Translations under genes and position numbers: made by a program
Shown here: positions 21,637 to 30,509 of the stretch, one piece after another
How the letters are laid out: the number at the start of each line of letters is the position of its first letter
How positions within the stretch are numbered: the stretch's first letter is position 1
The notes under the pieces: generated by a model
Databases searched by the model: none
What the model saw: only the letters and a program-made list of their open reading frames with translations
What the model was told of the DNA's origin: nothing
DNA from: Deinococcales bacterium
GTDB taxonomy: Bacteria > Deinococcota > Deinococci > Deinococcales > JAAFIG01
Direction: 5' to 3'
Assembly (NCBI GenBank): GCA_013298595.1
Contig: JAAFIG010000019.1
Coordinates: 49,450 to 81,002, forward strand
DNA length: 31,553 nt

Positions 21637-24015
21637 ATGCGTTTTTTGGGTTTGGTTTGTGGTCTTCTTTTAGCGGCGTGTAGTGGTAATCAAAGCATTC
21701 CTAGTCTGACCTCGAGCACAGGCAATTGGTCTGACCCTGCCACTTGGGGTGGCAAAGTTCCAACATCAGGAACCAACCTCGAGATTCCAGCAGGGCAAGT
21801 GGTAACACTAGACACCAATGCCGTGGTGGGTGGTTTAACTGTTTATGGCACACTAAATTTTGCGCGTAAAGATCTGCAACTCGAGGCGCGTTGGATCATG
21901 GTTGAGGGTAAAGATGCTGCCTTAAAAATTGGGAATTCATTGGAGAGTTTCAAAAACCGTGCCAGTATCACCTTAACAGGCAGCAACGAAACCGAGAACA
22001 TTATGGGCATGGGAACCAAATTCTTAGCTGCCATGAATGGTGGTCGTCTCGAGATTTACGGTGAGCAACGGATGGCTTGGACAAAATTAAATCGGAGTGT
22101 AGCCAAAGGTGCCACCCAACTCGAGCTTGCCGAAACCCCAGATTGGCGTGTTGGTGAAAGTATTGTGCTTGCCTCAAGTGCCTTAGACCCCACCCAAGCC
22201 GAAACTCGAGTGATTACAGCGGTAAATAATAAAACGATTAGCTTCGATCAACCACTCGAGTTTGCTCATTATGGGCAGTTACAAAGCTTTGCAGGGAAAA
22301 CACTGGATGAACGAGCCGAAGTCGGTTTGCTCAGTCGTAACATTGTGATTGAAGGCGATGCTGCCAGCCAAACTAAGCAATTTGGTGGTCATGTCATGGT
22401 CATGGGTGTAACTGGGAGCACTCGAGAAACCAATATTGCTGCTAGCAGCACAGCTAAAATCCAAGGCATTGAATTTCGTCGGCTAGGACAATTTCAGAAA
22501 CTCGGGCGTTACCCGTTGCACTGGCATCGAAATGGCAACTCGAGCAGCAGTTTTGTAGCAGGCTCGAGTTTTCATCAGAATTATCAACGGGGCGTGGTGG
22601 TTCATGCCTCCGATCAGATTCGTATTAGTGAAAATGTTGTTTATGGCAGCGTCGGACATAGTTATATGACCGAGGATCGTTCAGAAATCGGTAATACGTT
22701 CGAGCGTAATTTGGGCATACTGACTAAACCTTTTCCAAAACCCTCGAGTAATGCCGAACAAGCTGCCCAAAACGATGAACAAGCCGCAACTTTTTGGATT
22801 CGTGGTCCGAATAATAAATTTATTGCCAATCATGCCGCTGGTGGTTGGCATTCAGGATTCTGGTTTGATGGTGCTTTAGCCACCAATAACGATTTTGTTT
22901 TCCGCGATAACACCGCCCATTCGTATTTGGTGGGGCGAGGAATCAAAGGGTCTTGTTGCTTTGGCGAAAAAGGTGCATTGTGGATCACACCAGAAAAAGA
23001 TACATACGGCACTTTCCACGGACCATTTGAATTCACCAATACAACACTTTATAAAAACCGTGAAGCTTTCTGGGCATTACCAAAAAGTGGCGATGGCACA
23101 GGAGCTTCCAGCGTAGACCTGAACAACGCCATCCTTGCCGATAATGCCCTCGGACTCTCGAGTCAAGGTTTACGTGACAGCATCATCATTGGACGCAGTG
23201 CCAACACTGATGCAGACCCCGAAGTTGGACGAGCAGGTGTCCAAGAATACGGCAACACCAGCCGACTCGAGAACATCACTTTTGTCAATTTTACCGATGG
23301 AGGCACAGCGTTAGAGACACGAAATTGCTTTAGAGAAGCCCCCAACGTTATCAGCAAAGGGATTCAACTGATTAACGCCGAATTAAACCTGTGTTCAGGC
23401 TCGAGCGACCTCAGTATCCTTGATGATGGCACACTGTCTGGCACAGGACAAATCAGTACTATCACACCAGCTTCAAACGAAAGTGGTTCTCGAGCCATGT
23501 GGACAGCCGATTGTCCACTTAGTGCCAATAAAACCACTCGAGCCTGCCCTGGAAAACTCGAGTACTGGCATTTGTACGTACAAACCGCTGGTGGTACAAC
23601 CCCATCGTTAATTCGTGATGATGGCGTGCAACTCGACGCAAGCGATGTCGAAAGCTACCCGTTTTATTGGACGATGATTCAAGGGCGCATTTATGCCTTA
23701 TCCCAAGATTTAAGTGTCACCAGTGCCATACGTTTACGAGCAGGAATCAAATACAACAATGAAGCCGATGAAAACATGATTCGTACTGGACGAGTGACCG
23801 TGCCAGTCGCAGGCAATTACAGCATCACCCAATGCGATTATGGAGCTTACGATGGTATGACCTGCAAAAACAAAACCACATTACCAAGTGTTGCCAATGC
23901 TGCGGCACTCGAGGGTAGACAAACCCCAGCATACTATTACGATATCAGCAACAAAAAACTGCATATTTGGTTAGTAGCAGGAACAGACACATCAGTCATA
24001 CTCGAGCGCAAGTAA
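21637..24015 (+). CDS. G8-domain lipoprotein with right-handed beta-helix (CEMIP/TMEM2-like)
   Basis: 792 residues. The signal RFLGLVCGLLLAACSG is a lipobox with C15, so the protein is anchored by lipid at the surface. Residues about 28-150 form a G8 domain, beginning NWSDPATWGGKVPTSGTN and LEIPAGQVVTLD with regularly spaced glycines. Residues about 230-620 contain short strand repeats (YPLHWHRNG, GVVVHASDQIRISENVVYG, WHSGFWFDGALATNNDFVF) typical of a parallel beta-helix. The same pair of modules occurs in animal CEMIP and TMEM2, linked to hyaluronan depolymerisation, and in polyductin. Several Cys occur in the C-terminal half. GAGGAGT lies before ATG. Polysaccharide binding or cleavage is inferred, not shown. 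It carries many CTCGAG sites, hence looks resident. Confidence 0.82.
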   Translation: MRFLGLVCGLLLAACSGNQSIPSLTSSTGNWSDPATWGGKVPTSGTNLEIPAGQVVTLDTNAVVGGLTVYGTLNFARKDLQLEARWIMVEGKDAALKIGNSLESFKNRASITLTGSNETENIMGMGTKFLAAMNGGRLEIYGEQRMAWTKLNRSVAKGATQLELAETPDWRVGESIVLASSALDPTQAETRVITAVNNKTISFDQPLEFAHYGQLQSFAGKTLDERAEVGLLSRNIVIEGDAASQTKQFGGHVMVMGVTGSTRETNIAASSTAKIQGIEFRRLGQFQKLGRYPLHWHRNGNSSSSFVAGSSFHQNYQRGVVVHASDQIRISENVVYGSVGHSYMTEDRSEIGNTFERNLGILTKPFPKPSSNAEQAAQNDEQAATFWIRGPNNKFIANHAAGGWHSGFWFDGALATNNDFVFRDNTAHSYLVGRGIKGSCCFGEKGALWITPEKDTYGTFHGPFEFTNTTLYKNREAFWALPKSGDGTGASSVDLNNAILADNALGLSSQGLRDSIIIGRSANTDADPEVGRAGVQEYGNTSRLENITFVNFTDGGTALETRNCFREAPNVISKGIQLINAELNLCSGSSDLSILDDGTLSGTGQISTITPASNESGSRAMWTADCPLSANKTTRACPGKLEYWHLYVQTAGGTTPSLIRDDGVQLDASDVESYPFYWTMIQGRIYALSQDLSVTSAIRLRAGIKYNNEADENMIRTGRVTVPVAGNYSITQCDYGAYDGMTCKNKTTLPSVANAAALEGRQTPAYYYDISNKKLHIWLVAGTDTSVILERK

Positions 24016-24092
24016 ATTAAAACAATACTGAAAAGCGCAGCTTGAAGTTAGCTCGAGTTAATATCTCAAATTTGCTCCCCCCTTGTTTGGTG

Positions 24093-24788
24093 CTAAATGG
24101 ATTGTGCAAGTCGAAATCCAAGGTCATCCACACGAAAGCTTGGATGACTTTTACGGCGGCATGAGGCACGGCAGCTTCGTGCTGGGTCGCTCCATCCACC
24201 TCCACGGAAAACACGGTACGAACCATAGACAGCGCTGTCATAGATATCCCAACACCATTCCCATACATTACCAATCATGTCGTAGAAACCCCAAGCGTTT
24301 GGTGCTTTGGTACCAACCTTGTGCAATTGTGCCTCCGAGTTTTCAACAAACCAGGCAATATCGTTTAACTCACCATACCGAACGGTATTGTCCCCTGCTT
24401 TACAAGCCAATTCCCACTCGGCTTCTGAAGGCAAGCGAAAACCATTGGCATGCCAATCACACAGTGGTTCACCTGCGGAATCCCACGAATAGCATTCTGC
24501 TAAACCTGCTTTTTTTGATAACAGATTGCAAAAATGTATTGCCTCGAGCCAAGAGATTTCAACGATTGGCTTTTGACTATTTTCAGCATATTCCATCTGG
24601 CTTTGACTAAACAACAAGTATTGCTCTTGTGTGATAGCAAATTTACTTAACCGAAACGAAGGCAGATCAACAGTCCAACGAACGTTACTGCCCTCATCTT
24701 TTAACGTTATTTTGGCAGCAACAACTGGTAGCATCTGTGCGATTATTGTTTGCATAACCGCACCTTGCCGAATTTCTAAGTTTGGCAT
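24093..24788 (-). CDS. SUMF1/formylglycine-generating-enzyme-like protein
   Basis: 231 residues of the sulfatase-modifying-factor fold. FRLSKFAITQEQYLLFSQSQ is the opening. VEISWLEAIHFCNLLSKKAG, NGFRLPSEAEWELACKAG, YDMIGNVWEWCWDIYD and RVFRGGGWSDPARSCRAS-to-LGFRLA are canonical blocks. The cysteine pair that binds copper in true formylglycine-generating enzymes sits just after RVFRGG; here only SCRASC, displaced and oddly spaced, is present. It may therefore be an EgtB/PvdO-like or non-catalytic member. It starts three bases after the cysS stop, so it is co-transcribed; an alternative ATG at 24755 has AAGGTG upstream. No sulfatase or ergothioneine gene is nearby. Confidence 0.8.
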   Translation of the reverse strand: MPNLEIRQGAVMQTIIAQMLPVVAAKITLKDEGSNVRWTVDLPSFRLSKFAITQEQYLLFSQSQMEYAENSQKPIVEISWLEAIHFCNLLSKKAGLAECYSWDSAGEPLCDWHANGFRLPSEAEWELACKAGDNTVRYGELNDIAWFVENSEAQLHKVGTKAPNAWGFYDMIGNVWEWCWDIYDSAVYGSYRVFRGGGWSDPARSCRASCRRKSHPSFRVDDLGFRLAQSI

Positions 24789-24791
24789 CTG

Positions 24792-26240
24792 CTAACTCTC
24801 GAGTTTCCAACGCGTACCTGATGCCGTATCCTCGAGCGAAACGCCTAGGGCTTTTAAGCGTTCTCGCAGCCCATCTGAACGACTAAAATCACGATTTTGG
24901 CGGTACACCCCTCGGGCTTCAATGGCAATTTGCATTAACCCCTTGAGTAACTCGGCATCATCTCGAGCTGAGTTCTGCGTGGTGTGGTACAAACCAAGTA
25001 CCCCACCAACAAAGGTGTTATAAAAATGCAGGGCTTTCTCGAGGCTGCTTTTCCCCGCTCCAGCGGCTAATGCTGCATTGACTTCTCGAGTCAAGTCAAA
25101 CACGGCTGCCAGTGCTTTTGGTGTATTAAAATCATCATCTAGGGCAGTTTCAAATTCGTGGATGGCTCGAGCAATGGCTTGCTCGAGGGTTGCGCTTGTG
25201 CCTTCGTTGGCTTCTGGGATGCGTCGCTCGAGTTCACGTTTGACTTCTCGTAAACGCCCAAGGGCGGTTTTTGCCCCTTCGATGGTGTCATCGCTGACTT
25301 CGGCAATACTGCGGTAATGGCTTTGAATATAAGCAAGTCGTAAGACCATTGGCTCAGCTTTTTGCGTATAAAAATCGGCAAGCGAAATATAATTGCCTTT
25401 GGACTTGCTCATTTTTTCGCCACCAATGGTCAGCATATTGCCATGCAACCAATACTTGGCAAATTTATAGCCAGCTCCTTCGGCTTGGGCAATCTCGGCT
25501 TCATGATGCGGAAATTGAATATCTAAACCACCTGCATGAATATCAAAACCTTCGCCCAAGTACTTTAACGCCATTGCCGAGCATTCGATATGCCACCCAG
25601 GAAAACCTTCGCCCCACGGCGAATTCCAACGCATAATATGCTCGGGTTCAGCAAATTTCCATAACGCAAAATCAAGCGGATCATCTTTTTCTTCACGCAC
25701 ATCCTCACGCGTTCCATGCTCGAGATCATCAATTTTCTTACCGCTCAACTGCCCATATGCAGCAAAACTCCGCACCCGAAAATAGACATTACCATCACGT
25801 TCATACGCATGACCACGATCTATTAAACGCTGCACCATCTCGATTTGCTCGAGAATATGCCCAGTGGCACGTGGTGTAATACTTGGTTTTTTAATGCCTA
25901 ATTGCTCGAGATCACGAAAATACGCCCACATATACTTATCAGCAATTTCCATTGGCTCGAGTTGCTCGAGTTTAGCCCGTTGCCCAATACGATCCACACC
26001 TTCATCATCCGATTCGGTGGTGATATGCCCAACATCGGTGACATTAGAAACAAAACGCACTGTAAAACCACGGTACTCAAACCAACGACGAATCACATCA
26101 AACGAAACCCCTGTACGACCATGCCCAAGATGAGATTCCGAGTACACCGTCGGACCGCACAAATACATACCAATGTGATTTGGGCTACTCGGCACAAACA
26201 CTTCTTTACTACGCGACAACGAATTAAAAACAGTAATCAT
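24792..26240 (-). CDS. cysS: Cysteinyl-tRNA synthetase
   Basis: 482 residues, class I synthetase that charges tRNA-Cys in the cytosol. The zinc cysteine C28 is in [10 protein letters not shown] and the HIGH motif is HLGH (37-40). [17 protein letters not shown] and [13 protein letters not shown] supply the other zinc ligands, KMSKSKGN the second ATP motif, and a helical anticodon-stem domain follows to the end. AGAGG lies seven bases before ATG. A SUMF1-like gene follows at once. It is intact and resident, with many CTCGAG sites. Confidence 0.96.
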   Translation of the reverse strand: MITVFNSLSRSKEVFVPSSPNHIGMYLCGPTVYSESHLGHGRTGVSFDVIRRWFEYRGFTVRFVSNVTDVGHITTESDDEGVDRIGQRAKLEQLEPMEIADKYMWAYFRDLEQLGIKKPSITPRATGHILEQIEMVQRLIDRGHAYERDGNVYFRVRSFAAYGQLSGKKIDDLEHGTREDVREEKDDPLDFALWKFAEPEHIMRWNSPWGEGFPGWHIECSAMALKYLGEGFDIHAGGLDIQFPHHEAEIAQAEGAGYKFAKYWLHGNMLTIGGEKMSKSKGNYISLADFYTQKAEPMVLRLAYIQSHYRSIAEVSDDTIEGAKTALGRLREVKRELERRIPEANEGTSATLEQAIARAIHEFETALDDDFNTPKALAAVFDLTREVNAALAAGAGKSSLEKALHFYNTFVGGVLGLYHTTQNSARDDAELLKGLMQIAIEARGVYRQNRDFSRSDGLRERLKALGVSLEDTASGTRWKLES

Positions 26241-26263
26241 AAAACCTCTTTATTAAAAACTTG

Positions 26264-26298
26264 AAAATAAAAAACGCTCGAGAGGACCACCTCGAGCG
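26264..26298 (-). terminator. Terminator with CTCGAG arms before cysS
   Basis: CGCTCGAG (26275-26282) pairs with CTCGAGCG (26291-26298). On the minus strand the stem is followed by TTTTTTATTTT, so it ends the small gene starting upstream and insulates cysS. Confidence 0.75.
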
Positions 26299-26383
26299 AG
26301 CGAAAACCAACACAACATTACGCCACTCGGACTCGAGGGCAACAACACAATAACAAAGCGTTCATACCAAGAGTATACACAAT

Positions 26384-26683
26384 TTACAACCGAACACCAG
26401 TCCAATGCGCTTCCCAAATCTCAGGTTCAAGCGCAGCATCCCAATCGGCACGAGAAACAGGCAAAATCACCAATTCAACATGCACAGTCGAATGTAACCG
26501 CGCCACAGGCTCGACCCGCAGAATTTCACGCACAGTATTCATCTCACCTTCAAGCACCAACAAGCACTCGAGCAACTCGGGTTTTTTAGTCTCGAGTAAC
26601 ACCAACAAACCAAAACGCGCCCCATAATGAGAACGTAAGGCACTGGCTACACCACGCAATTGCTCGGGGCTAAGTGAAGTCAT
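26384..26683 (-). CDS. Small protein of unknown function
   Basis: 99 residues if it begins at ATG 26683, which is preceded by a TTAGATT -10-like element five to six bases upstream. In-frame coding potential extends to 26752 but overlaps the tRNA promoter. It reads MTSLSPEQLRGVASALRSHY then GARFGLLVLLETKKPELLEC, LLVLEGEMNTVREILRVEPV and ends VSRADWDAALEPEIWEAHW. A sheet-helix alternation is likely, compatible with an EVE-like or ferredoxin-like small fold, but I recognise no family. No signal peptide. It lies between the tRNA promoter and cysS with its own terminator. Confidence 0.6.
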   Translation of the reverse strand: MTSLSPEQLRGVASALRSHYGARFGLLVLLETKKPELLECLLVLEGEMNTVREILRVEPVARLHSTVHVELVILPVSRADWDAALEPEIWEAHWTGVRL

Positions 26684-26734
26684 ACCATAATCTAAAATAC
26701 CAACCCTACCTTCACCCACCCCCAAATGGACGCA

Positions 26735-26763
26735 TTGACACCAAACCCACACCCTGATACACT
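26735..26763 (+). promoter_or_regulatory. Promoter of the tRNA-Gln/tRNA-Glu pair
   Basis: TTGACA (26735-26740), 17 bases, and TACACT (26758-26763). The start would be near 26771, about 28 bases before tRNA-Gln. The -10 is the same as in the Y-RNA-like promoter. Confidence 0.8.
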
Positions 26764-26798
26764 CCTACTGCCCAAGTCATTGGGTACTGCCGACGCGG

Positions 26799-26872
26799 TG
26801 GGGAATCGTCTAACGGCAGGACAACAGTTTCTGGATCTGTTTATCGTGGTTCGAATCCACGTTCCCCAGCCA
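26799..26872 (+). tRNA. tRNA-Gln (anticodon CTG)
   Basis: Acceptor TGGGGAA pairs with TTCCCCA; discriminator G and CCA are encoded. The D arm GTCT/GGAC has a T-G pair. The anticodon CTG is at 26831-26833 with T at position 33, and the T arm is CGTGG-TTCGAAT-CCACG. One T-T mismatch closes the anticodon stem. Confidence 0.92.
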
Positions 26873-26920
26873 AAGCCCTCGAGAACGTCCGCCTCGAGCC
26901 AGCTTGTACCAACCCACGAT

Positions 26921-26996
26921 GGTCCCATCGTCTAGCGGTCTAGGACGGTGCCCTCTCAAGGCGCAGACACGAGTTCAAGTCTCGTTGGGATCACCA
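26921..26996 (+). tRNA. tRNA-Glu (anticodon CTC)
   Basis: Acceptor GGTCCCA pairs with TGGGATC (one G-T), discriminator A and CCA are encoded. The anticodon CTC at 26955-26957 lies in the loop CTCTCAA, and the T arm is ACGAG-TTCAAGT-CTCGT. It is 48 bases after tRNA-Gln and shares its transcript. Confidence 0.93.
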
Positions 26997-27001
26997 AAGC
27001 A

Positions 27002-27028
27002 ACCACACTGTCAAATAGTGTGGTTTTT
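27002..27028 (+). terminator. Terminator of the tRNA operon
   Basis: ACCACACT (27002-27009) and AGTGTGGT (27017-27024) form an eight-base stem followed by a T run, five bases after the CCA of tRNA-Glu. Confidence 0.85.
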
Positions 27029-27329
27029 GCTATTTAGACTATGTTATAGAAAATCATTTGATCTGCAACTAAATCACTGTATATAAGAGTGACTTGAGAG
27101 TGAATCAAGCTATTTGCGAGTAAAATGTAATCAGAGCTACAGTATAGTAAGCGTGATTAAAAATTGATGCTGTATTGTTGGTAACACCTTTTTCCTTCAA
27201 TATCAGAACCTTATTCTAAGTTAATTAAAAGCGGTTGTTCTCATAATTGCTAGGTGAAACGTAACGCTAACGTTACTGAGATTTTTGTACCCTTTCTCGG
27301 ATTTCTTCGGAAATCGAGTAAAGGGGATA
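27029..27329 (+). promoter_or_regulatory. AT-rich control region before the di-haem peroxidase unit
   Basis: No gene is seen in about 300 bases, and no CTCGAG. A weak promoter may be TTGATC (27058-27063) with TATATA (27080-27085). An operator-like inverted repeat GTAACG-CTAA-CGTTAC lies at 27261-27276. It is followed by a long hairpin at 27290-27325: CCCTTT pairs with AAAGGG, CTC with GAG, and GATTTC with GAAATC around a TTCG tetraloop. The 3' arm contains the AAAGGGG ribosome site of the next ORF, so folding would block its translation. Confidence 0.55.
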
Positions 27330-27449
27330 ATGATGAAGCAAAATTGGGTTATTTGGTTGTGGCGTGAACTTCATGCCTGGATAGGTATACGGGCAAAATA
27401 TGACCCCGTTCTGATTGTGTTTCAGTTGGCAAGGTGTTGGTTTTTATGA
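27330..27449 (+). CDS. Trp-rich 39-residue ORF (leader peptide or small protein)
   Basis: ATG at 27330, with AAAGGGG four bases upstream inside a hairpin arm, and TGA at 27447-27449 overlapping the ATG of the peroxidase (ATGA). The product begins MMKQNWVIWLWRELHAW, with four tryptophans in the first 17 residues, then continues IGIRAKYDPVLIVFQLARCW. The overlap suggests translational coupling. Trp clustering recalls leader peptides, but no pause-sensitive terminator follows, so a regulatory role is only a suggestion. It may also be a vestige of a longer gene. Confidence 0.45.
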   Translation: MMKQNWVIWLWRELHAWIGIRAKYDPVLIVFQLARCWFL

Positions 27450-28906
27450 AATCAGCATTGTGTTTTGTGATCGTATCTCAAATGAAGCTTTTTTTGGCTC
27501 GAGTGAAGTGCTACATGGGAAAACATTTTTTGTATTCCATTCGGTTTTCTCGAGTTTTTATGATTGTACTTGGTTTGAGTGCGTTGACCTTGGTTTTTGG
27601 GCGGAGTCAGGCGAATTGGTCGGCAAAGGAATTACAGATTATTCGGCAGTTGTGGTTAGGGAGTTTAGGAGCACAACCAGCAGACCCTACCAATGCTGTA
27701 TCTGAGGATGCTCGAGCAGCGGCGTTGGGTCATAAAGTTTTTTTTGATACGGTTTTTTCTGAGGATGGTTCGGTAGCATGTGCGACTTGCCATAAACCCG
27801 AGATTGCTTTTGCCGATCATAATCAATTGGCTGAAGGTCTTGGTACGGCTGCTCGAAATACACCAACAATAATTGGCAGTGCTTTTCAACCATTTCAATT
27901 TTGGGATGGACGGTCTGATTCTTTGTGGTCTCAAGCTCTTGGACCGATGGAAAGTGCTGTTGAGCATGGCACTAATCGAATTTTTGTGGCTCGACAAATC
28001 TTTAAAAAATACCGAGCTGAGTACGAAGCATTATTTGGTGAACTGCAAAATCTCGAGGATAAAACGCGTTTTCCACCACTGGCTGAATCATTTGCATCTT
28101 CAGATGTTCGTGCTGCTTGGGATAATATGCGTTTTACTGATCAAAAAGTGGTATTGCGAGTTTTTACCAATGTTGGAAAAGCTATTGCTGCTTATGAACG
28201 CTTACTTCGTCCTGCGGCTGCACCTTTTGATCAGTATGCAGAGGCTATTCTCGAGACCAATGACTCGAGTGGTTTAACCGCGATTTCTGCGGAGGCACAA
28301 GCTGGGTTACGATTATTTATTGGTAAGGCAAATTGTGTAGCTTGTCATAGCGGGGCTTTATTAAATGATGGCAATTTTTATAACACAGGTATTGGTGTTA
28401 ACCCAAGTTTAGGTGAGGCTGATTCTGGGCGTGCTCAAGGTTTAGGTCTTTTGGGGCGTAGTGGGTTTACATGTCTATCTGAGTTTAGTGATTCGACTAA
28501 CTTGTGTGAAGCCACTCGTGCAGCATTGGGTTTAACCAATGAAACTGCAATCAATGGTTCTGAAAATACTGCAACCACTTTGCCCCAAAAGACTTCTTCA
28601 AGTAATAGTCCTGATGATGTGGTTGAAGTTGTTCAGACTTCTTCTTTTGCTGCGTGGCTTGGTGCCTTTAAAACTCCGAGCTTGCGTAATGTGGCTCGAA
28701 CTGCACCGTATATGCACGCAGGTCAGCTCAACACCTTAAGACGAGTGGTTGAACATTACAATCGTGCACCAGTGGCTGCAACAGGGAAAACACAAATTAC
28801 ACCACTTGGTTTGAGTGATCAGGAGGTGGAACAATTGGTGGCATTTTTGCAAACACTTAACAGTGGTGTTGATGCTGCAACGATGTGGCTCGAGCCACCA
28901 CATTAA
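27446..28906 (+). CDS. Di-haem cytochrome c peroxidase / MauG-family protein
   Basis: 486 residues, exported. After a basic N-terminus the signal anchor is RVFMIVLGLSALTLVFG (about 41-57). Two c-type haem sites are C112-ATC-H116 and C297-VAC-H301. FADHNQLAEGLGTAARNTPT and QFWDGRSDSLWSQALGPMES are standard for the bacterial peroxidase family; YMHAGQL offers a methionine ligand. An insertion of about 55 residues (330-390), with Ser/Asn-rich stretch SSSNSP and two cysteines, is unusual. The ATG at 27446 overlaps the preceding small ORF; internal ATGs at about residues 13 and 28 are possible starts, since the N-terminus is longer than a typical signal. Peroxide reduction in the periplasm or a quinone-cofactor role is inferred. 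Confidence 0.85.
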   Translation: MKSALCFVIVSQMKLFLARVKCYMGKHFLYSIRFSRVFMIVLGLSALTLVFGRSQANWSAKELQIIRQLWLGSLGAQPADPTNAVSEDARAAALGHKVFFDTVFSEDGSVACATCHKPEIAFADHNQLAEGLGTAARNTPTIIGSAFQPFQFWDGRSDSLWSQALGPMESAVEHGTNRIFVARQIFKKYRAEYEALFGELQNLEDKTRFPPLAESFASSDVRAAWDNMRFTDQKVVLRVFTNVGKAIAAYERLLRPAAAPFDQYAEAILETNDSSGLTAISAEAQAGLRLFIGKANCVACHSGALLNDGNFYNTGIGVNPSLGEADSGRAQGLGLLGRSGFTCLSEFSDSTNLCEATRAALGLTNETAINGSENTATTLPQKTSSSNSPDDVVEVVQTSSFAAWLGAFKTPSLRNVARTAPYMHAGQLNTLRRVVEHYNRAPVAATGKTQITPLGLSDQEVEQLVAFLQTLNSGVDAATMWLEPPH

Positions 28907-28953
28907 GCATTTGAACAATTGTCGTTTAGCTTTTTTGGTTCTAAAGGAGATTT

Positions 28954-30447
28954 ATGAAAATACTATCTGTTGTTGTGGTACTTGTGGCAGTTGGGGCGTT
29001 GATTACTTTTGCACAGGAGCGAACTTTAAATGTTGGTTTGGATGCCGATCCGCCTAACCTTGACCCAGCAGTCTCGAGTGCTTTTGTGGACAGACAAGTG
29101 CAAAATCAGATTTATGACAAACTTGTTGATATTAATTCACAATTAAAAATTGTCCCAATGTTAGCAACTGCTTGGAAAGTTAGTGATTTAGGAACCTCTT
29201 ATACATTGACATTGCGGCAGAATGTCATATTTCATGATGGCACACCGTTTGATGCGGGTGTTGTGAAATTTAATTTAGAACGGTACCTGAATTTAGAGAC
29301 TTCCAGACGTAAAGGTGAATTGGCTGCAATTAAGGAGATTAAAGTGTTAAGTCCCACTTCGATTCAACTCAATCTTAAATTTCCTTTTGCACCGTTGTTG
29401 TCTGTTCTAGCCGATCGTTCTGGGATGATGGTTTCACCTACTGCTGTGGCTAAATTTGGTAAAGACTTTACCAATAACCCAGTAGGAACAGGGGCGTTTC
29501 GTTTTGTTGAACGCCGTCGTCAGGATCGTATTGTGCTTGAGAATTATGCACAGTATTGGGATACATCCAATCGAGCAAATTTTGATAAGTTAGTGTATCG
29601 CCCATTTCCCGATGGTGATGTCCGAACGGCTAATTTGTTGTCTGGCGCAGTTCAAGTGATCACACCAATAGACCCTAAGGATCTAAAAACAATCGCTACT
29701 AATACTCGAACGGAGGTATCTTCGATAGCAGGGCTTGGTTACCAAGGCATTCCTTTAAACACTGCCCGTGCACCATTTAATAATAAAGCCTTGCGTCAAG
29801 CATTTGCTGCGACCATAGACCGCGAAGCTGTTGACCGAGTTGTGTTCCTTGGAAGTGTCATCCCTGCGATGACTCCATTTCCACCAGGTTCCCCTGCCTA
29901 TAGTAAGCTTTTTGCGGTCACACCACCTAATCTGGAATTGGCTAAGAAAAAACTGATCGAAGGTGGTCGTCCTAATGGATTTAGTTTCACCATGTTGGTT
30001 GCAACAGGTACCGTCAATGCACAATTAGCACAACTGTACCAAGCCTTTGCTAAAACTGCGAACATAGACCTCAATATTGAACAAATCGAGTTTGGTACTT
30101 TGCTGGCTCGAGCTGATAAAAAAGACTTCGACGCACTTGCTTTAGGTTGGAGTGGACGACCCGACCCAGATGGCAATATCTTTGATTTCTTCACCACAGG
30201 TGCTGCTAATAATTATAGTGGTTACAGCAATGCTAGAGTGGATCGTTTGTTGCAATTAGCTCGTCAAACCCGCGACATTGTTATTCGTAAAGACATTTAT
30301 GAAGATGCGCTCGAGAATATCGTTGCAGATGCGCCGTACTTAATTATGTATTTCCAAAAGATCAACATTGGTAAGCTCAAAACTGTGGATGGTTTACCAC
30401 TCAATCCTGACGGCATTATGCGTTTCAAGTTTGTTAAACTTAACTAG
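28954..30447 (+). CDS. ABC transporter peptide/nickel-type substrate-binding protein (family 5)
   Basis: 497 residues with a signal peptide (KILSVVVVLVAVGALITF, cleavage near AQ). TLNVGLDADPPNLDPAVSSA is the usual first strand; FVDRQVQNQIYDKLVDINSQ and LAAIKEIKVLSPTSIQLNL follow, then PVGTGAFRFVERRRQDRIVL, the family signature. ALRQAFAATIDREAV and FDALALGWSGRPDPDGN complete it. AAAGGAG lies seven bases before ATG. It should work with inner-membrane permeases, but the permease gene directly downstream is broken, so either it uses permeases elsewhere or the system is dead. A strong terminator follows the gene. Confidence 0.9.
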   Translation: MKILSVVVVLVAVGALITFAQERTLNVGLDADPPNLDPAVSSAFVDRQVQNQIYDKLVDINSQLKIVPMLATAWKVSDLGTSYTLTLRQNVIFHDGTPFDAGVVKFNLERYLNLETSRRKGELAAIKEIKVLSPTSIQLNLKFPFAPLLSVLADRSGMMVSPTAVAKFGKDFTNNPVGTGAFRFVERRRQDRIVLENYAQYWDTSNRANFDKLVYRPFPDGDVRTANLLSGAVQVITPIDPKDLKTIATNTRTEVSSIAGLGYQGIPLNTARAPFNNKALRQAFAATIDREAVDRVVFLGSVIPAMTPFPPGSPAYSKLFAVTPPNLELAKKKLIEGGRPNGFSFTMLVATGTVNAQLAQLYQAFAKTANIDLNIEQIEFGTLLARADKKDFDALALGWSGRPDPDGNIFDFFTTGAANNYSGYSNARVDRLLQLARQTRDIVIRKDIYEDALENIVADAPYLIMYFQKINIGKLKTVDGLPLNPDGIMRFKFVKLN

Positions 30448-30455
30448 TTTTAGGT

Positions 30456-30496
30456 GCAGGCTCGAGATCATTTACTCGAGCCTGCTAATTTTTTTT
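30456..30496 (+). terminator. Strong terminator with CTCGAG arms
   Basis: GCAGGCTCGAG (30456-30466) pairs with CTCGAGCCTGC (30475-30485) around eight bases and is followed by TAATTTTTTTT. It separates the binding-protein gene from the broken permease. Confidence 0.88.
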
Positions 30497-30509
30497 AAAA
30501 GACAAAATA

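Noticed and set aside
24083-24610. 175-codon frame on the plus strand opposite the SUMF1-like gene
   Set aside because: The SUMF1 motifs on the minus strand are unmistakable and the plus frame has no start signal or recognisable motif.
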